DNA from: Paenibacillus terrae
GTDB lineage: Bacteria > Bacillota > Bacilli > Paenibacillales > Paenibacillaceae
Direction of reading: 5' to 3'
DNA length: 64,000 nucleotides
NCBI RefSeq assembly: GCF_000943545.1
Contig: NZ_JTHP01000022.1
Location: forward strand, 1 to 64,000
Under the pieces are notes generated by a model that did no database searches, had not been told where the DNA came from, and saw only the letters and a program-made list of their open reading frames with translations. This document shows, in pieces, positions 53,615-63,378 of the stretch; the stretch's first letter is position 1; every line of letters starts with the position of its first letter. The translations under genes and the position numbers were made by a program.

Positions 53615-53895
53615 TCCACTCCCTGTGAAATTTCTTTGTATTTTCCGTTGTTCTAGCCGCTATCTTCAGGACTGTGGAATGATCAGCCACTTCCGATCTT
53701 GGGCCCGGTGAACTACCGGCTTGCTATTATCATGCCTGACGTAGCTGAAATGGTTATGAGCGCTCCCTGAATGTTAGCTGAAAGCTGGATAGGGATGCTT
53801 TTTTTACGTAAATATTCAGTTATATTAGATACAGGTGAAAATGAATCGATCTTTTATTAAGAAAAAAAGTGGTTTCATGAAAGGGAAGATAACCG

Positions 53896-54582
53896 ATGAA
53901 TCCGATACACGGGGTTAAAATTATGCTAGCGGACGATGAGCCGCACATTTTGCAATTTTTGGAGCTTGGGCTGATTAATGAAGGCTATGAGGTTAAAACA
54001 GCTGAAAACGGCAGTGATGCACTGGATTTAGCAAAAGAGTTTCGCCCGCATGTTGCGGTGCTGGATGTTATGATGCCTGAAATGAATGGCTTTGAGGTAT
54101 GCCAAAGTCTCAAGGAAACAGAGGATAACATTGCAGTCATTATGCTGACAGCCAAGGATGATGTGGATGATCGGGTAAAAGGATTAAAACTGGGCGCGGA
54201 CGATTATGTCGTGAAGCCCTTTAGTTTTAATGAACTGCTGGCCCGGATTGAAGCACGTCTGCGCAATCAGTTTCCCGATCTGCTTGGAGAAGTGGTTCAC
54301 GGGCCCTTTCAGGTGGATGATCGACGAAAGGAAATTCGCTACCAAAATCAGGTGCTGGAGCTGTCGCCTACCGAATATGAGCTATTGAAGTTTTTGGTGT
54401 TGAATCACGGGATTGTTCTTAGTAAAAGTCGAATCCTGGATCGAGTATGGGGGTACGATTTTGGGGGCGAGGACAATATTGTCGAGGTGTATATTCGCTC
54501 CTTACGTGAAAAGCTCAAAGACAAGGAGCATCGGGTCATTCGTACGCTGCGTGGTGTTGGGTACCGGGTGGACTTGCTATGA
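53896..54582 (+). CDS. OmpR-family response regulator
   Basis: A 228-aa two-component regulator. The receiver has the acidic pair Asp13-Asp14, the phosphorylation site Asp57 in VAVLDVMMPEMNG and the conserved Lys in VVKPFSF. The winged-helix output domain includes LSPTEYELLKFLVLNHGIVL and VYIRSLREKLKDKEHRVIRT. AAAGGGA precedes the ATG. It is divergent from the GT39 operon across 281 nt and is co-translated with the kinase gene. Control of the glycosylation operon is likely but not shown. Confidence 0.95.
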   Translation: MNPIHGVKIMLADDEPHILQFLELGLINEGYEVKTAENGSDALDLAKEFRPHVAVLDVMMPEMNGFEVCQSLKETEDNIAVIMLTAKDDVDDRVKGLKLGADDYVVKPFSFNELLARIEARLRNQFPDLLGEVVHGPFQVDDRRKEIRYQNQVLELSPTEYELLKFLVLNHGIVLSKSRILDRVWGYDFGGEDNIVEVYIRSLREKLKDKEHRVIRTLRGVGYRVDLL

Positions 54583-56069
54583 TGGCGGCGGGGAAAAGTC
54601 GGAGAAGAACTGCGCTCCGTTCTCTCCGCTCCCAGCTTTTGGCCAGAACGTTGCTTATTTTGGCGCTGCTGCTCGTCTTGATCGGATTTTTACAATATTT
54701 CCTAATGAAGGATTTTCTGTATCGCAGTCGGGCGGATGCGATGGGTGCGCAGTTAGGTTCAATTCCTGCCGATTTATTGATTAAGGATTCGCAGGAGAAG
54801 AGGGGAAGCTCCACACCCCAAGAAGGAAGCAATCGGAGGGATGATCGACCGGGGCCGTTTCTATTTTGGCCGGATATGTCGCTCGCTTCCATAGGTAAAG
54901 ACGGAACCTTCTTGAGCTTGTCCAGCGAAAATGGACTTACGCCACCGCGTCTCACCACTCAGCAGTATAATTCGATGCAGCAGAACAGGCGCATGCGTCA
55001 TGGCTATCAATTGCTCACGGATGCCCAAGGGAACGAGCAACTGGTCGTATTCCGTCCGCTCGGTCCACCTGACCGTTCGTCAGGTTTACTTCAAATGGGT
55101 GTATCCACAACTTCCATGCAAGAGCAGCTGATTAACCAGTTGCGTACCTTCATTTTGCTATCTCTGATTGCACTTGCAATTGGTCTGGCACTCATGCTTC
55201 CAGTGCTGCGGCGCACGTTGGTGCCTCTTTCGAGGATGGTTGAGGCGGTCAAACGCATTGATGCGGGTAATCTGGCTGAACGCTTTGACGCAGAGCAGGG
55301 GCAGTATGAGGTGGACCGTTTGGCGGTATCCTTTAACGGGATGCTGGAACGGCTGGAGCATTCTTTTGCTGCTGAGCGTGAGTTGCAGATGCAGATGAGA
55401 CGGTTTATTGCGGATGCTTCCCATGAACTGCGCACCCCGCTTACGTCAATTCACGGTTTTTTGGAAGTGCTGCTTCGTGGAGCGGCATCTAATCCGAAGC
55501 AGCTTCAATCTGCCTTGGAGAGTATGTATGGTGAATCCAAGCGGATGAATAAGCTTGTCTCCGATTTACTGCTGTTGGCTAAGCTGGACCGGACGCCCGA
55601 ATTGAAGCTGGAAGATATGTCGCTGGATACGTTGCTGCTGGCAATGAAGCCGCAGCTTCTTATGCTGGCGGGCAAGCGAAGAGTGATTTTTGATATGACA
55701 GCGGGTGTGCGAGTGCTGGCTGAAGGGGATAAAATCAAGCAGGTCATGCTCAACCTGTTCCATAATGCTGTTCAGCATACGGATATGGAAAGAGGGGTGA
55801 TCCATGTAAACTTGTCTGCCGGGAAAAAGCTGGCGGATATTCAGATTCGTGATAACGGGCCAGGTATGAGCAAAGAGCAGTTGGAGCGGATTTTTGAACG
55901 CTTTTACCGTGGAGATGAGTCACGTACGCGCAGCTCGGGCGGAGCTGGTCTTGGTCTGGCGATTACACAGTCTATTGTGGAAGCACACGGCGGAAAAATC
56001 ACCGCTGCAAGTACGAAGGGAGAAGGTAGTGTATTCAAGGTCGCGCTACCGTTAGCGGGGGCCGTATAA
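54579..56069 (+). CDS. Sensor histidine kinase
   Basis: A 496-aa membrane kinase. Membrane segment 1 lies at about residues 22-44, an extracytoplasmic sensor of about 145 residues follows, and segment 2 is at about 188-210. Then come HAMP (LVPLSRMVEAVKRIDAGNLA), HisKA with His282 in DASHELRTPLTSIHGF, and HATPase (NLFHNAVQHTD, IRDNGPGMSKEQL, GGAGLGLAITQSIVEAHGG). The ATG overlaps the regulator stop. It is the cognate kinase of the preceding regulator. The signal is unknown; the location suggests an envelope cue. Confidence 0.95.
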   Translation: MMAAGKSRRRTALRSLRSQLLARTLLILALLLVLIGFLQYFLMKDFLYRSRADAMGAQLGSIPADLLIKDSQEKRGSSTPQEGSNRRDDRPGPFLFWPDMSLASIGKDGTFLSLSSENGLTPPRLTTQQYNSMQQNRRMRHGYQLLTDAQGNEQLVVFRPLGPPDRSSGLLQMGVSTTSMQEQLINQLRTFILLSLIALAIGLALMLPVLRRTLVPLSRMVEAVKRIDAGNLAERFDAEQGQYEVDRLAVSFNGMLERLEHSFAAERELQMQMRRFIADASHELRTPLTSIHGFLEVLLRGAASNPKQLQSALESMYGESKRMNKLVSDLLLLAKLDRTPELKLEDMSLDTLLLAMKPQLLMLAGKRRVIFDMTAGVRVLAEGDKIKQVMLNLFHNAVQHTDMERGVIHVNLSAGKKLADIQIRDNGPGMSKEQLERIFERFYRGDESRTRSSGGAGLGLAITQSIVEAHGGKITAASTKGEGSVFKVALPLAGAV

Positions 56070-56092
56070 CATTGTAAATTATGGTATAACAT

Positions 56093-56148
56093 AAAAAAAG
56101 CCCCCCGAACGGCAACGTTATTTATAACGCGGCTCGGGAGGATTTTTG
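56093..56148. terminator. Bidirectional terminator
   Basis: CCCCCCGA (56101-56108) pairs with TCGGGAGG (56134-56141), with an inner AACGTTA/TAACG pair. An A run lies on the left and a T run on the right. It serves the kinase gene and the convergent subtilisin gene. Confidence 0.85.
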
Positions 56149-56150
56149 GA

Positions 56151-59100
56151 TTAGTTAATCAATGCAGCCTTTTGTAAAAGCACGTGCAGCACCTTGGCAG
56201 ATGCTTCACGCGTTGTAGGCGCGTTCGGCTGGAAGTAGGAGGAGCCCTTGATGGTTTCCCCGTTGATAATGCCTGCTGCACTTACTTTTTCAATGCTATC
56301 CTTGGCATAGCCTGCAAAAGATGAAGCATCATGATACGGTGTGCGCGCAGGGCCATCGACAGATGCTTTGATCTGAAGCAGGTCTACTGCTTTACTCAAC
56401 ACGACTGCAATTTCCTGCCGACTGATGTTAGCGTTCGGATCGAACTTGTCGCCGCTGCGACCTGTGATCAATCCGGCCTCGTAAGCGGCTGCCACATCGC
56501 CGGAATACCAGCTACCTGCTGGAATATCGCCGAATGGTGCGGCAGTACCCGGTGTCAGGCCAAGAGCCCGAGTTACCAAGGCTGCAAATTCCGCACGTGT
56601 CACGTTCTTCTTCGGTGAGAAGGCCGTGTCTGTGGTGCCGTTGATCAGCAGCTTGTTCGCAAGCGACTGAATCTCGGATTGAGCATACGACGATGAAATA
56701 TCTTCAAAGCTAACGGGACGAGTCGCCGCTGCATACGTCGAGAAGCCCGGACGGCTTACCTTAACGACTGTTGATCCATCTGCCTGCTTGGTAAAGACGG
56801 ATGGAACCGGGTAGACATTTCCGTTAGCTGTATAGAGAACACCGGCTGTATTCGACTCAATTTGGCCAGGTACGGTAAAGGAGCGGCTAATGAACTGTCC
56901 TGGCGCAACCTTAAGCGGCTCGCTCTTGCCGGCAGTGACAACGTTAGCTTCAAACCCTACAGGGGTGCCAATCACAGTCGACCCTTTCAGCTTGCTCGTA
57001 AATGTGTTGCTTTCCTGTGCCTGGCTGCTGATTACCACTTCAATGCCTGCACCGGCAGGAGCATTTTTCAATGCAGATATCGGCAAAGCCAGGGAAGATC
57101 CTGTGTTGCTCACAATCAGACTACTTCCTGCCGCAGCCTTGCCCAGTGTTGTCAGTTGGGCGGAAGTCAGTGCTGCTTTGGTCGTTTGACCCGCTTGGCT
57201 GCTAGCCGACAGGACGATGGCTATTGGGCTGGAGCCTGCTGCCGTCACAGTAGCCTGCAAATCTGCATCTGTTACAGTCAGTGACTGTACGTTATTATTC
57301 ACCGAGACAGTTGTAGCTACTGCTTTTACCGCCTGTCCTTGCTTCACTACGGATTGAAGTGAAGGTGCAGATGTAGCGACAGGGGTGGATGTGGTGGTTG
57401 AAGCGGAAGGTGTAGTATTACTTCTGCCGCCACCTCCACCACTGCCTCCACCGCTACTGCTGCCGGAAGCGGCACTATTGTCGACGCGAATGGCCTTCAT
57501 AGCGGTGAAAAATTTAAGACCGTTAGTATTGGTCTCGACTTCGCCTTTCGCATTCAGTTCCGGCGAATTAACCTCCAGCTTATACACACCGTCCTTCAAA
57601 TGCTGAATAACGGGCTGACCGCTGGCATCCAGAACAGGCTTTCCGTTAGCATCGTATTCGACATAGCTTCCGTCAATGTCCTTGAAGGAGTATGCTCCTT
57701 GCTTGAGACGGGCGTTAACTCCTTGTTCCTTGGAAGTCGTAATTCCATTAATAAGACCAATTAATTTATCATCTGTGCCATATACATAGAGAGCAATTTG
57801 GTTTGTTTTATCCGTGGTCAGGCGGAAAGCAAGATCTGTTGAGCGTTGAGCACCTGTACGATTCGGGTAAATAATCGGGTTGGTTATACTCAGATCCTGC
57901 AAGCCGAAGCCTGTAGTCGGATTTTCCTTGCCAACATGAACGACGAACGGCAGATGCAAGGTAGGTAGTCCGGCGCTTTTCAGGATGACTTCTCCCTCAT
58001 ATACGCCTGTAGCTGCACTTGAGCTTGGCTGTACGGACAGGAAGAACGGTTGGGATTTACCCGCTTCTGCCGAGATCGCCCCATTCGTGCCGACACCTTG
58101 CAACTGAACAGCGATATTGCTCACGTCAGGCGTGGCAACTGGGTGGGCAGGGTCAGAGGTTACATGATCATGCAAAATGTAGCTGGCTTCATACTGTACG
58201 CTATTAGCGGACAAATTTTTAAGCTGCAATTGTATTTGCTTCGCATCGCTTCCTGGTTTTAACACCCCGAAGCTGGCGGAAGGATTGTAGTTTACGACCT
58301 CCTGCCGATTGAAGTTCTTATCGAGAATCGTAATCTTTTCAACAGTTTCCAGCAGGGCTGGTGTCTGAATCGCATTGGCGATGTTTACAAGTCCTGCACC
58401 TTGGGAATACACATCGTATTGGATTTGATCCTCATCGTAAAGCGTATCCGACGTGTTCGCCAGAGCAGCACGGATATCGAACGGCGTCCAGTTTGGATGC
58501 TGCTGCTTCAGCAATACAGCAAGTCCGGCTACATGCGGAGAAGCCATACTGGTTCCGTTGCTACGTTTGTAAGCATGATCATAAGAGGCATCCGGATAGA
58601 ACTTGGCGAAGGCAGGATAGGTTGACAAAATGCCGACCCCCGGTGCACTCACATCCGGCTTGATGCTGAGCAGCTCGTCGCCGTTCGGCCCACGGGAGCT
58701 GAATCCAGCCATCGTATTGCCTGCATTATCTGTGCGAATAAACTCCTCTCCGAAGGAGACGGAGAACTTTTCTCCGGCATTGTCGACGAGTTGTTTAGCC
58801 AGCGCGCGACCTTCCTTACCTTTCATATCAAAGGTCGGAATAAAATCAAAGCTGTCGCCCTGGTTAGCGTTTACGTAGCTATCTAGACTTGGAATGGAGT
58901 CTGTCAAATCAGCCTGCGTGATGTCAGTCGTTTTTGCTCTCCCGTTAAAAATGATTACGGCTTTTGCGCCGTTTTCTTTTGCATTTGCAATTTTATCCAC
59001 GAATGCCAGGCTTCCACGTGACACGAGGACAATTTTTCCGGCTACATTTTTTCCTTCAAAATCATCAGGCTGCCCCAAATTTGCATATACCAGTTCATAA

Positions 59101-60443
59101 GGGGCAGTTCCCAGAATTGAAGCAAAATCCTCTTGGCCTGTCCCCCAGCCCATCAGATTAAACCCGTAATGCGCATAAGCATCGGCGGTTACTGTTTTCT
59201 TCAATTCACCATTCGCTTCCCAATAGGAATCACGGGTTACTGAAGCTGTGCCTGAGAAGCTTTTGCTCGGCGAGGTTGCCGCACCGACGGAAATGGCCAA
59301 CTGGGATGAGGCTGGGGAACCCATTGAATAATAATAATTCCCGTCTTGTGCCGCATTACCATTCGCAATGACAGCAACTACACCGGAAAGCACCGCATTA
59401 TTAATGGCAATGGAGTCCGGGGAGTTCGGGTCCTTCTCGGAGTCTGAGCCGAGGGACAGGTTAATCACGTTCATGCCATCCTTGACAGCGCGTTCAATAC
59501 CGTCAATGACCTGTGCGGAGGAACCGGAGGAACGCCCGGTTTTGGTATTGCGTCCAAGCACTTTATATACGTATAAGTCCGATTTATAGGCAATACCCTT
59601 TTGTACAATATCTGCCGTTTTATTAGCGGCCTGGCCAGCAATCGTACCGGACACGTGTGTACCGTGAGTTGTTCCGGCAAAACCTGTGCCGTACGGGTCA
59701 TTCTCTTTTTCAAGGAAAGGCTCCTCGTAAGGATCATTGTCCTGCTCAAAAGAGTCATATCCACCCTTGTAAGCTGCTTTCAAATCCGGGTGCTCATAAT
59801 CGATTCCGGTATCAATAACCCCGACCTTAATCCCTTCGCCTGTCCAACCTTTAGCCCAGGCTTCAGGAACGCCAATCTGATCCAGCGGTGCGTTATCATA
59901 CGTTGCTTCGCTGGCGGTGAGTGTCGGCGGGTCCTGTACGGGGATGGAATAGTACGTTTTATTTTCGTGGATGGATTTTACGCCTGGCAGTTTTGCCAGT
60001 TCCGGAATTTTATTGGCTGGCAGCGTAATCTCCAAACCGTTAAGTACCGTATTGTACTGGTAATTCACCTGAAGGGGAATACCGTTCTGTGCTGCTTTGT
60101 CCACGAACGTTGTTTGCTCATTGACGATAGCGGATTCCGCTTTTTGCTCGGATCGTGCCGTGAAAGTCTGGTTACCCGACCGTGCCGCATATTGGTCCAC
60201 GGCTAGTGGCTCACCATCAAGCTGCACGATGACTCTGACCTGCTGGGAGGAAGTGGTATTCAGCTCGGGCGAGATGAACGCCGGAGTCGCTTCGGAAGTC
60301 AAAGCTTCCTGTGCTTCTAAAAATGAACGAGTTTGCAGGTCTACGGTAGCGGCAGAACTGACAGACGGAAGAGACAAGCTTACGGTCAAGGCAAGAGCGA
60401 GTGTTACGACAGGAATTTTTTTAAAAATGATCGGATTTTTCAA
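56151..60443 (-). CDS. SLH-anchored subtilisin-like serine protease (S8)
   Basis: A large surface protease of about 1430 aa. A signal peptide (ends VSSAA) is followed by an inhibitor-like propeptide (about 65-160) and the S8 domain. Its triad is Asp in VGVIDTGIDYEHPDL, His in THGTHVSGTIAG and Ser in SNGTSMASPHVAGL. A PA insert (NVAGKIVLVSRGSLAFVDKI) sits between His and Ser. A fibronectin-like region, a Ser/Gly/Thr linker (SSSGGGSGGGGG) and a further beta domain follow, then three SLH repeats (from about 1250) that bind wall polysaccharide. TTG 60443 follows AGAGGG by 6 nt and is preferred to TTG 60461, which has no ribosome site. Confidence 0.93.
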   Translation of the reverse strand: MKNPIIFKKIPVVTLALALTVSLSLPSVSSAATVDLQTRSFLEAQEALTSEATPAFISPELNTTSSQQVRVIVQLDGEPLAVDQYAARSGNQTFTARSEQKAESAIVNEQTTFVDKAAQNGIPLQVNYQYNTVLNGLEITLPANKIPELAKLPGVKSIHENKTYYSIPVQDPPTLTASEATYDNAPLDQIGVPEAWAKGWTGEGIKVGVIDTGIDYEHPDLKAAYKGGYDSFEQDNDPYEEPFLEKENDPYGTGFAGTTHGTHVSGTIAGQAANKTADIVQKGIAYKSDLYVYKVLGRNTKTGRSSGSSAQVIDGIERAVKDGMNVINLSLGSDSEKDPNSPDSIAINNAVLSGVVAVIANGNAAQDGNYYYSMGSPASSQLAISVGAATSPSKSFSGTASVTRDSYWEANGELKKTVTADAYAHYGFNLMGWGTGQEDFASILGTAPYELVYANLGQPDDFEGKNVAGKIVLVSRGSLAFVDKIANAKENGAKAVIIFNGRAKTTDITQADLTDSIPSLDSYVNANQGDSFDFIPTFDMKGKEGRALAKQLVDNAGEKFSVSFGEEFIRTDNAGNTMAGFSSRGPNGDELLSIKPDVSAPGVGILSTYPAFAKFYPDASYDHAYKRSNGTSMASPHVAGLAVLLKQQHPNWTPFDIRAALANTSDTLYDEDQIQYDVYSQGAGLVNIANAIQTPALLETVEKITILDKNFNRQEVVNYNPSASFGVLKPGSDAKQIQLQLKNLSANSVQYEASYILHDHVTSDPAHPVATPDVSNIAVQLQGVGTNGAISAEAGKSQPFFLSVQPSSSAATGVYEGEVILKSAGLPTLHLPFVVHVGKENPTTGFGLQDLSITNPIIYPNRTGAQRSTDLAFRLTTDKTNQIALYVYGTDDKLIGLINGITTSKEQGVNARLKQGAYSFKDIDGSYVEYDANGKPVLDASGQPVIQHLKDGVYKLEVNSPELNAKGEVETNTNGLKFFTAMKAIRVDNSAASGSSSGGGSGGGGGRSNTTPSASTTTSTPVATSAPSLQSVVKQGQAVKAVATTVSVNNNVQSLTVTDADLQATVTAAGSSPIAIVLSASSQAGQTTKAALTSAQLTTLGKAAAGSSLIVSNTGSSLALPISALKNAPAGAGIEVVISSQAQESNTFTSKLKGSTVIGTPVGFEANVVTAGKSEPLKVAPGQFISRSFTVPGQIESNTAGVLYTANGNVYPVPSVFTKQADGSTVVKVSRPGFSTYAAATRPVSFEDISSSYAQSEIQSLANKLLINGTTDTAFSPKKNVTRAEFAALVTRALGLTPGTAAPFGDIPAGSWYSGDVAAAYEAGLITGRSGDKFDPNANISRQEIAVVLSKAVDLLQIKASVDGPARTPYHDASSFAGYAKDSIEKVSAAGIINGETIKGSSYFQPNAPTTREASAKVLHVLLQKAALIN

Positions 60444-60804
60444 AGATTTCCCTCTTTTCAATCAAAATATGATTTGTCTACATACTAGGATTTGAAGTCA
60501 CTGCCGAAGTTCTCACGCCTCCCTCAAGGTTCAAATGATAGAATTGACCACTGGTGACTAACTTGCCAGTTTTGAGGAATATCTTACCATGTTGGTGGGA
60601 TATATTACTATATGTTTTTTATATATTTAGAAAAAATAAGGTTAACTTCACGTACGTATTCCATGGAAATGTTATGAATTTACTAGATTATTTTTGAAAT
60701 CATTCAAAGGGGAATGGGAGAATACGAGATTTAATGATATAATCTGCATTGGAATTGTTGATATTTTATGAGGATGTAAAATGCTTAGTGCAAAGGAGTC
60801 GATT
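60444..60804. other. Divergent intergenic region between the protease and pyrophosphatase genes
   Basis: AT-rich, with no ORF supported. It contains the extended -10 promoter of the pyrophosphatase gene at 60735-60743. The promoter of the protease gene was not identified. Confidence 0.5.
60735..60743 (+). promoter_or_regulatory. Extended -10 promoter of the pyrophosphatase gene
   Basis: TGATATAAT (TGnTATAAT) at 60735-60743, without a good -35. The expected start is near 60750. Confidence 0.55.
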
Positions 60805-61740
60805 ATGTTGGCAAAAACATTGATTTTCGGGCATAAAAATCCGGATACGGATACCATTTGCTCAGCTATTGCTTATGCAGACTTGAAAACCAAACTGGGC
60901 GCGGACGTGGAGCCGGTTCGTCTGGGCGAGGTAAACGGGGAAACGCAGTATGCACTGGACTATTTCAAAGTGAGTGCGCCGCGTCTGGTTGAACAGGTTG
61001 CTGCGGAAACAGACAGCGTCATTCTGGTCGATCATAATGAACGCCAGCAAAGTGCAGTTGACATTGACAAAGTGCGTGTAACTGAAGTCATCGACCATCA
61101 CCGGATCGCTAACTTTGAAACAAGCCAGCCGTTGTACTTCCGCGCTGAGCCTGTAGGCTGCACAGCCACAATTTTGAACAAGCTGTACAAGGAAAACGGG
61201 ATAGCGGTTCCAAAAGAAATCGCAGGTCTAATGCTGTCCGCGATCATTTCCGATTCCCTGTTGTTCAAATCCCCAACCTGCACCGACCAAGACGTAGTTG
61301 CTGCCCGTGAACTGGCTGAAATCGCTGGTGTGGATGCAGATAGCTATGGCTTTGACTTGCTTAAAGCAGGAGCTGATCTAAGCCGTCACTCTATTGAGCA
61401 GTTGGTGAGTCTGGATGCGAAGGAATTCCAGATGAACGGACGCAAAGTGGAAATTGCGCAAGTGAACGCGGTAGATGTGAACGACGTGCTGTCCCGTCAG
61501 TCCGAGCTGGAAGTAGCGCTGTCCCAAACAATTGCAGCTAAAAACCTGGACCTGTTCCTGTTCGTCGTAACGGATATTGTGAACAGTGATTCCATTGGTA
61601 TTGCGCTGGGAAGCCAAGCACAAGCGGTCGAAAAAGCCTACAATGTGCAGCTCGACGACAATAAAGCCGTTCTGAAAGGTGTCGTATCCCGCAAATCGCA
61701 GATCGTACCTGTACTGACAGACGCTTTTAACAGTCTGTAA
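60805..61740 (+). CDS. ppaC: Manganese-dependent inorganic pyrophosphatase
   Basis: A cytoplasmic 311-aa family II pyrophosphatase that hydrolyses PPi to two phosphates. DHH-family metal ligands are seen in [33 protein letters not shown] and [13 protein letters not shown]. The C-terminal DHHA2 domain ends [20 protein letters not shown], the substrate-binding SRK being intact. No CBS domains are inserted. ATG 60805 follows AAAGGAG by 6 nt; an in-frame ATG at 60781 has no ribosome site. Confidence 0.96.
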   Translation: MLAKTLIFGHKNPDTDTICSAIAYADLKTKLGADVEPVRLGEVNGETQYALDYFKVSAPRLVEQVAAETDSVILVDHNERQQSAVDIDKVRVTEVIDHHRIANFETSQPLYFRAEPVGCTATILNKLYKENGIAVPKEIAGLMLSAIISDSLLFKSPTCTDQDVVAARELAEIAGVDADSYGFDLLKAGADLSRHSIEQLVSLDAKEFQMNGRKVEIAQVNAVDVNDVLSRQSELEVALSQTIAAKNLDLFLFVVTDIVNSDSIGIALGSQAQAVEKAYNVQLDDNKAVLKGVVSRKSQIVPVLTDAFNSL

Positions 61741-61761
61741 TTCGGAAGCAGGCTACAATAC

Positions 61762-61822
61762 AAAAGAAGCCACCTGAATCCAGCACTGCATTATAGCAGC
61801 GGAGGCAGGGGCTTCTTTTTTA
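61762..61822. terminator. Bidirectional terminator
   Basis: AAAGAAGCC with a nearby CCTG on the left pairs with CAGG and GGCTTCTTT on the right. T runs follow on both strands. It lies between ppaC and the convergent esterase gene. Confidence 0.8.
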
Positions 61823-62743
61823 TTTCTTTAGTTCCGACAGTACATCTCCGATGCGAAATTCAAAGGCCATTTTCAACTGATCGCTCATCAAATGCCAGGC
61901 GCTCTCGGCTAGGGCGAGATCACCGCTATGTGTAAAGGCATGGGCAGCGCCCATATATTTTTTATAGGTCACGGGTACATCCGCTTCAATCAGCCGTTTG
62001 GCGTATAACTCGGCTTCGTCAGCCAAGGAGTCCAACTCGGCGGTTATAATCAGTGCGGGTGGGAGATTATGCAGTGATTCTGCATAAACAGGCGAAACCA
62101 ATGGGTTTCGTGCCTCATCCGGAGTGTGCAAATAGCTGTCATTAAAAATTTTTGCGATACGCGGCGGAATCGCCTGCTTAAATTGAGGCTTCTGCTTCGG
62201 ATCGGTGGCGATATCCAGAGGAGGATAATCCAGTACCTGATATACGATGGGAAATTCCTTGCGATCCCGGGCCATTAGACAAATCGCTGCGGCAAGGTTT
62301 CCGCCCGCACTATGTCCTCCGACGGCAATGAGCTGGGGATTGACGTTCAGTACATCAGGATGCTTGTACAACCATTTAGTAACATCATAGCTCTCCTGTA
62401 ACGGAATAGGGAATTTATGCTCCGGGGCCAAGCGGTAATCGACATTAACGACGACACAATTGGCACGTTCGGCAATGACCGGACACCAGGCATCATCCAT
62501 TTCTGCACTGCCCATCACAAAGCCGCTACCATGAAAATTGACGAATACAGGCAGTGGATCGCCAGTCCGGTTGGCAGGCTCATATACAAGTACCCTGGAG
62601 TCACCTACAGAAGTGGGGATGATTCGTTCCTCCCGGTGCACCTTCGGAGAATGAGATGGCTTGAAATCAGACGCCGCCACCATTCTGCCAGCGGATATAC
62701 GCGCAAGCTTCACGAACAGCCTTTGTTTCAGTCTTCGCACCAT
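61820..62743 (-). CDS. Alpha/beta hydrolase, hormone-sensitive-lipase-like esterase
   Basis: A 307-aa carboxylesterase-like enzyme of the HSL family. The oxyanion motif reads VFVNFHGSGFVMG (HGSGF where HGGGF is usual). VVNVDYRLAPEHKFP is diagnostic, the nucleophile is in GGHSAGGNLAAA, and Asp and His lie in TAELDSLADEAE and MGAAHAFTH. GGAGGGAG precedes the ATG. It overlaps the end of the marR gene by 16 nt, so it is expressed with it. It probably degrades an ester that acts as the MarR ligand; the substrate is not known. Confidence 0.92.
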   Translation of the reverse strand: MVRRLKQRLFVKLARISAGRMVAASDFKPSHSPKVHREERIIPTSVGDSRVLVYEPANRTGDPLPVFVNFHGSGFVMGSAEMDDAWCPVIAERANCVVVNVDYRLAPEHKFPIPLQESYDVTKWLYKHPDVLNVNPQLIAVGGHSAGGNLAAAICLMARDRKEFPIVYQVLDYPPLDIATDPKQKPQFKQAIPPRIAKIFNDSYLHTPDEARNPLVSPVYAESLHNLPPALIITAELDSLADEAELYAKRLIEADVPVTYKKYMGAAHAFTHSGDLALAESAWHLMSDQLKMAFEFRIGDVLSELKK

Positions 62744-63270
62744 TTTTCTTCTCCCTCCCTGGAATCAGTTAGACGCGAACCTTTCACAACTTCAAATGCA
62801 GACCGTACGCGTGACAGATAGGTTTCAAACTGGCAGATTTCCGACTCGCTAAAGTCCGACAACAGGCGTGAGGCCAGTCCTATGAAAAAAGGGTCCATTT
62901 GATTGATCTTGCCTCTTCCTTTATCGTTCAGAGAAATAAAGACGCCACGCTTGTCATTCGGATCATCGTATTTGTTAATGTAGCCATCTTGTTCAAGGGA
63001 AATGACCATGGAACTGATCGCTGCCCGGCTTACACCCATTTTCTCAGCCAATGCAGAAGGGGATGACATTTCGTCTCTTTGCGCAGAAAGAACACAAAGT
63101 GCTATATATTGCCCATAGGAGAGCCCGAATTCACGTGAACGTTTCTCCATGCCTTTACGAATTTCATACGTTATAGAAAATAGCTCTACCAAAACACCAA
63201 TCGGTTTATTGCCACCTGGAAACAGATTATAGGCCAGTTGACGAATTTCGGAGTCCAAGAAAAAGAACAT
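62728..63270 (-). CDS. MarR-family regulator
   Basis: A 180-aa winged-helix repressor: SYGQYIALCVLSAQRDEMSS, then PSALAEKMGVSRAAISSMVI, SLEQDGYINKYDDPNDKRG and FISLNDKGRGKI. I chose ATG 63270 because GAGGTG lies 6 nt before it; a GTG three codons upstream overlaps that site. It is the first gene of a two-gene unit with the esterase. The palindrome at 63289-63317 directly upstream suggests autoregulation. Confidence 0.92.
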   Translation of the reverse strand: MFFFLDSEIRQLAYNLFPGGNKPIGVLVELFSITYEIRKGMEKRSREFGLSYGQYIALCVLSAQRDEMSSPSALAEKMGVSRAAISSMVISLEQDGYINKYDDPNDKRGVFISLNDKGRGKINQMDPFFIGLASRLLSDFSESEICQFETYLSRVRSAFEVVKGSRLTDSREGEEKWCED

Positions 63271-63288
63271 GCGATCCACCTCGATGTA

Positions 63289-63317
63289 GTTAATTAGTTA
63301 ACTGTAATTTAATTAAC
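63289..63317. promoter_or_regulatory. Probable MarR operator
   Basis: GTTAATTA (63289-63296) and TAATTAAC (63310-63317) are perfect inverted repeats 13 nt apart. An inner GTTAAC lies between them. They sit 18 nt upstream of the marR start. Confidence 0.7.
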
Positions 63318-63378
63318 CACTGGTTGCAATGATTTATACAAACTTTATTCCGCTTTTTTTAAAATATATTTGCACAAC

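Noticed and set aside
57412..57470. Simple-sequence repeat as a mobile or regulatory element
   Set aside because: It is the codon run for the Ser/Gly linker of the SLH protease and stays in frame.
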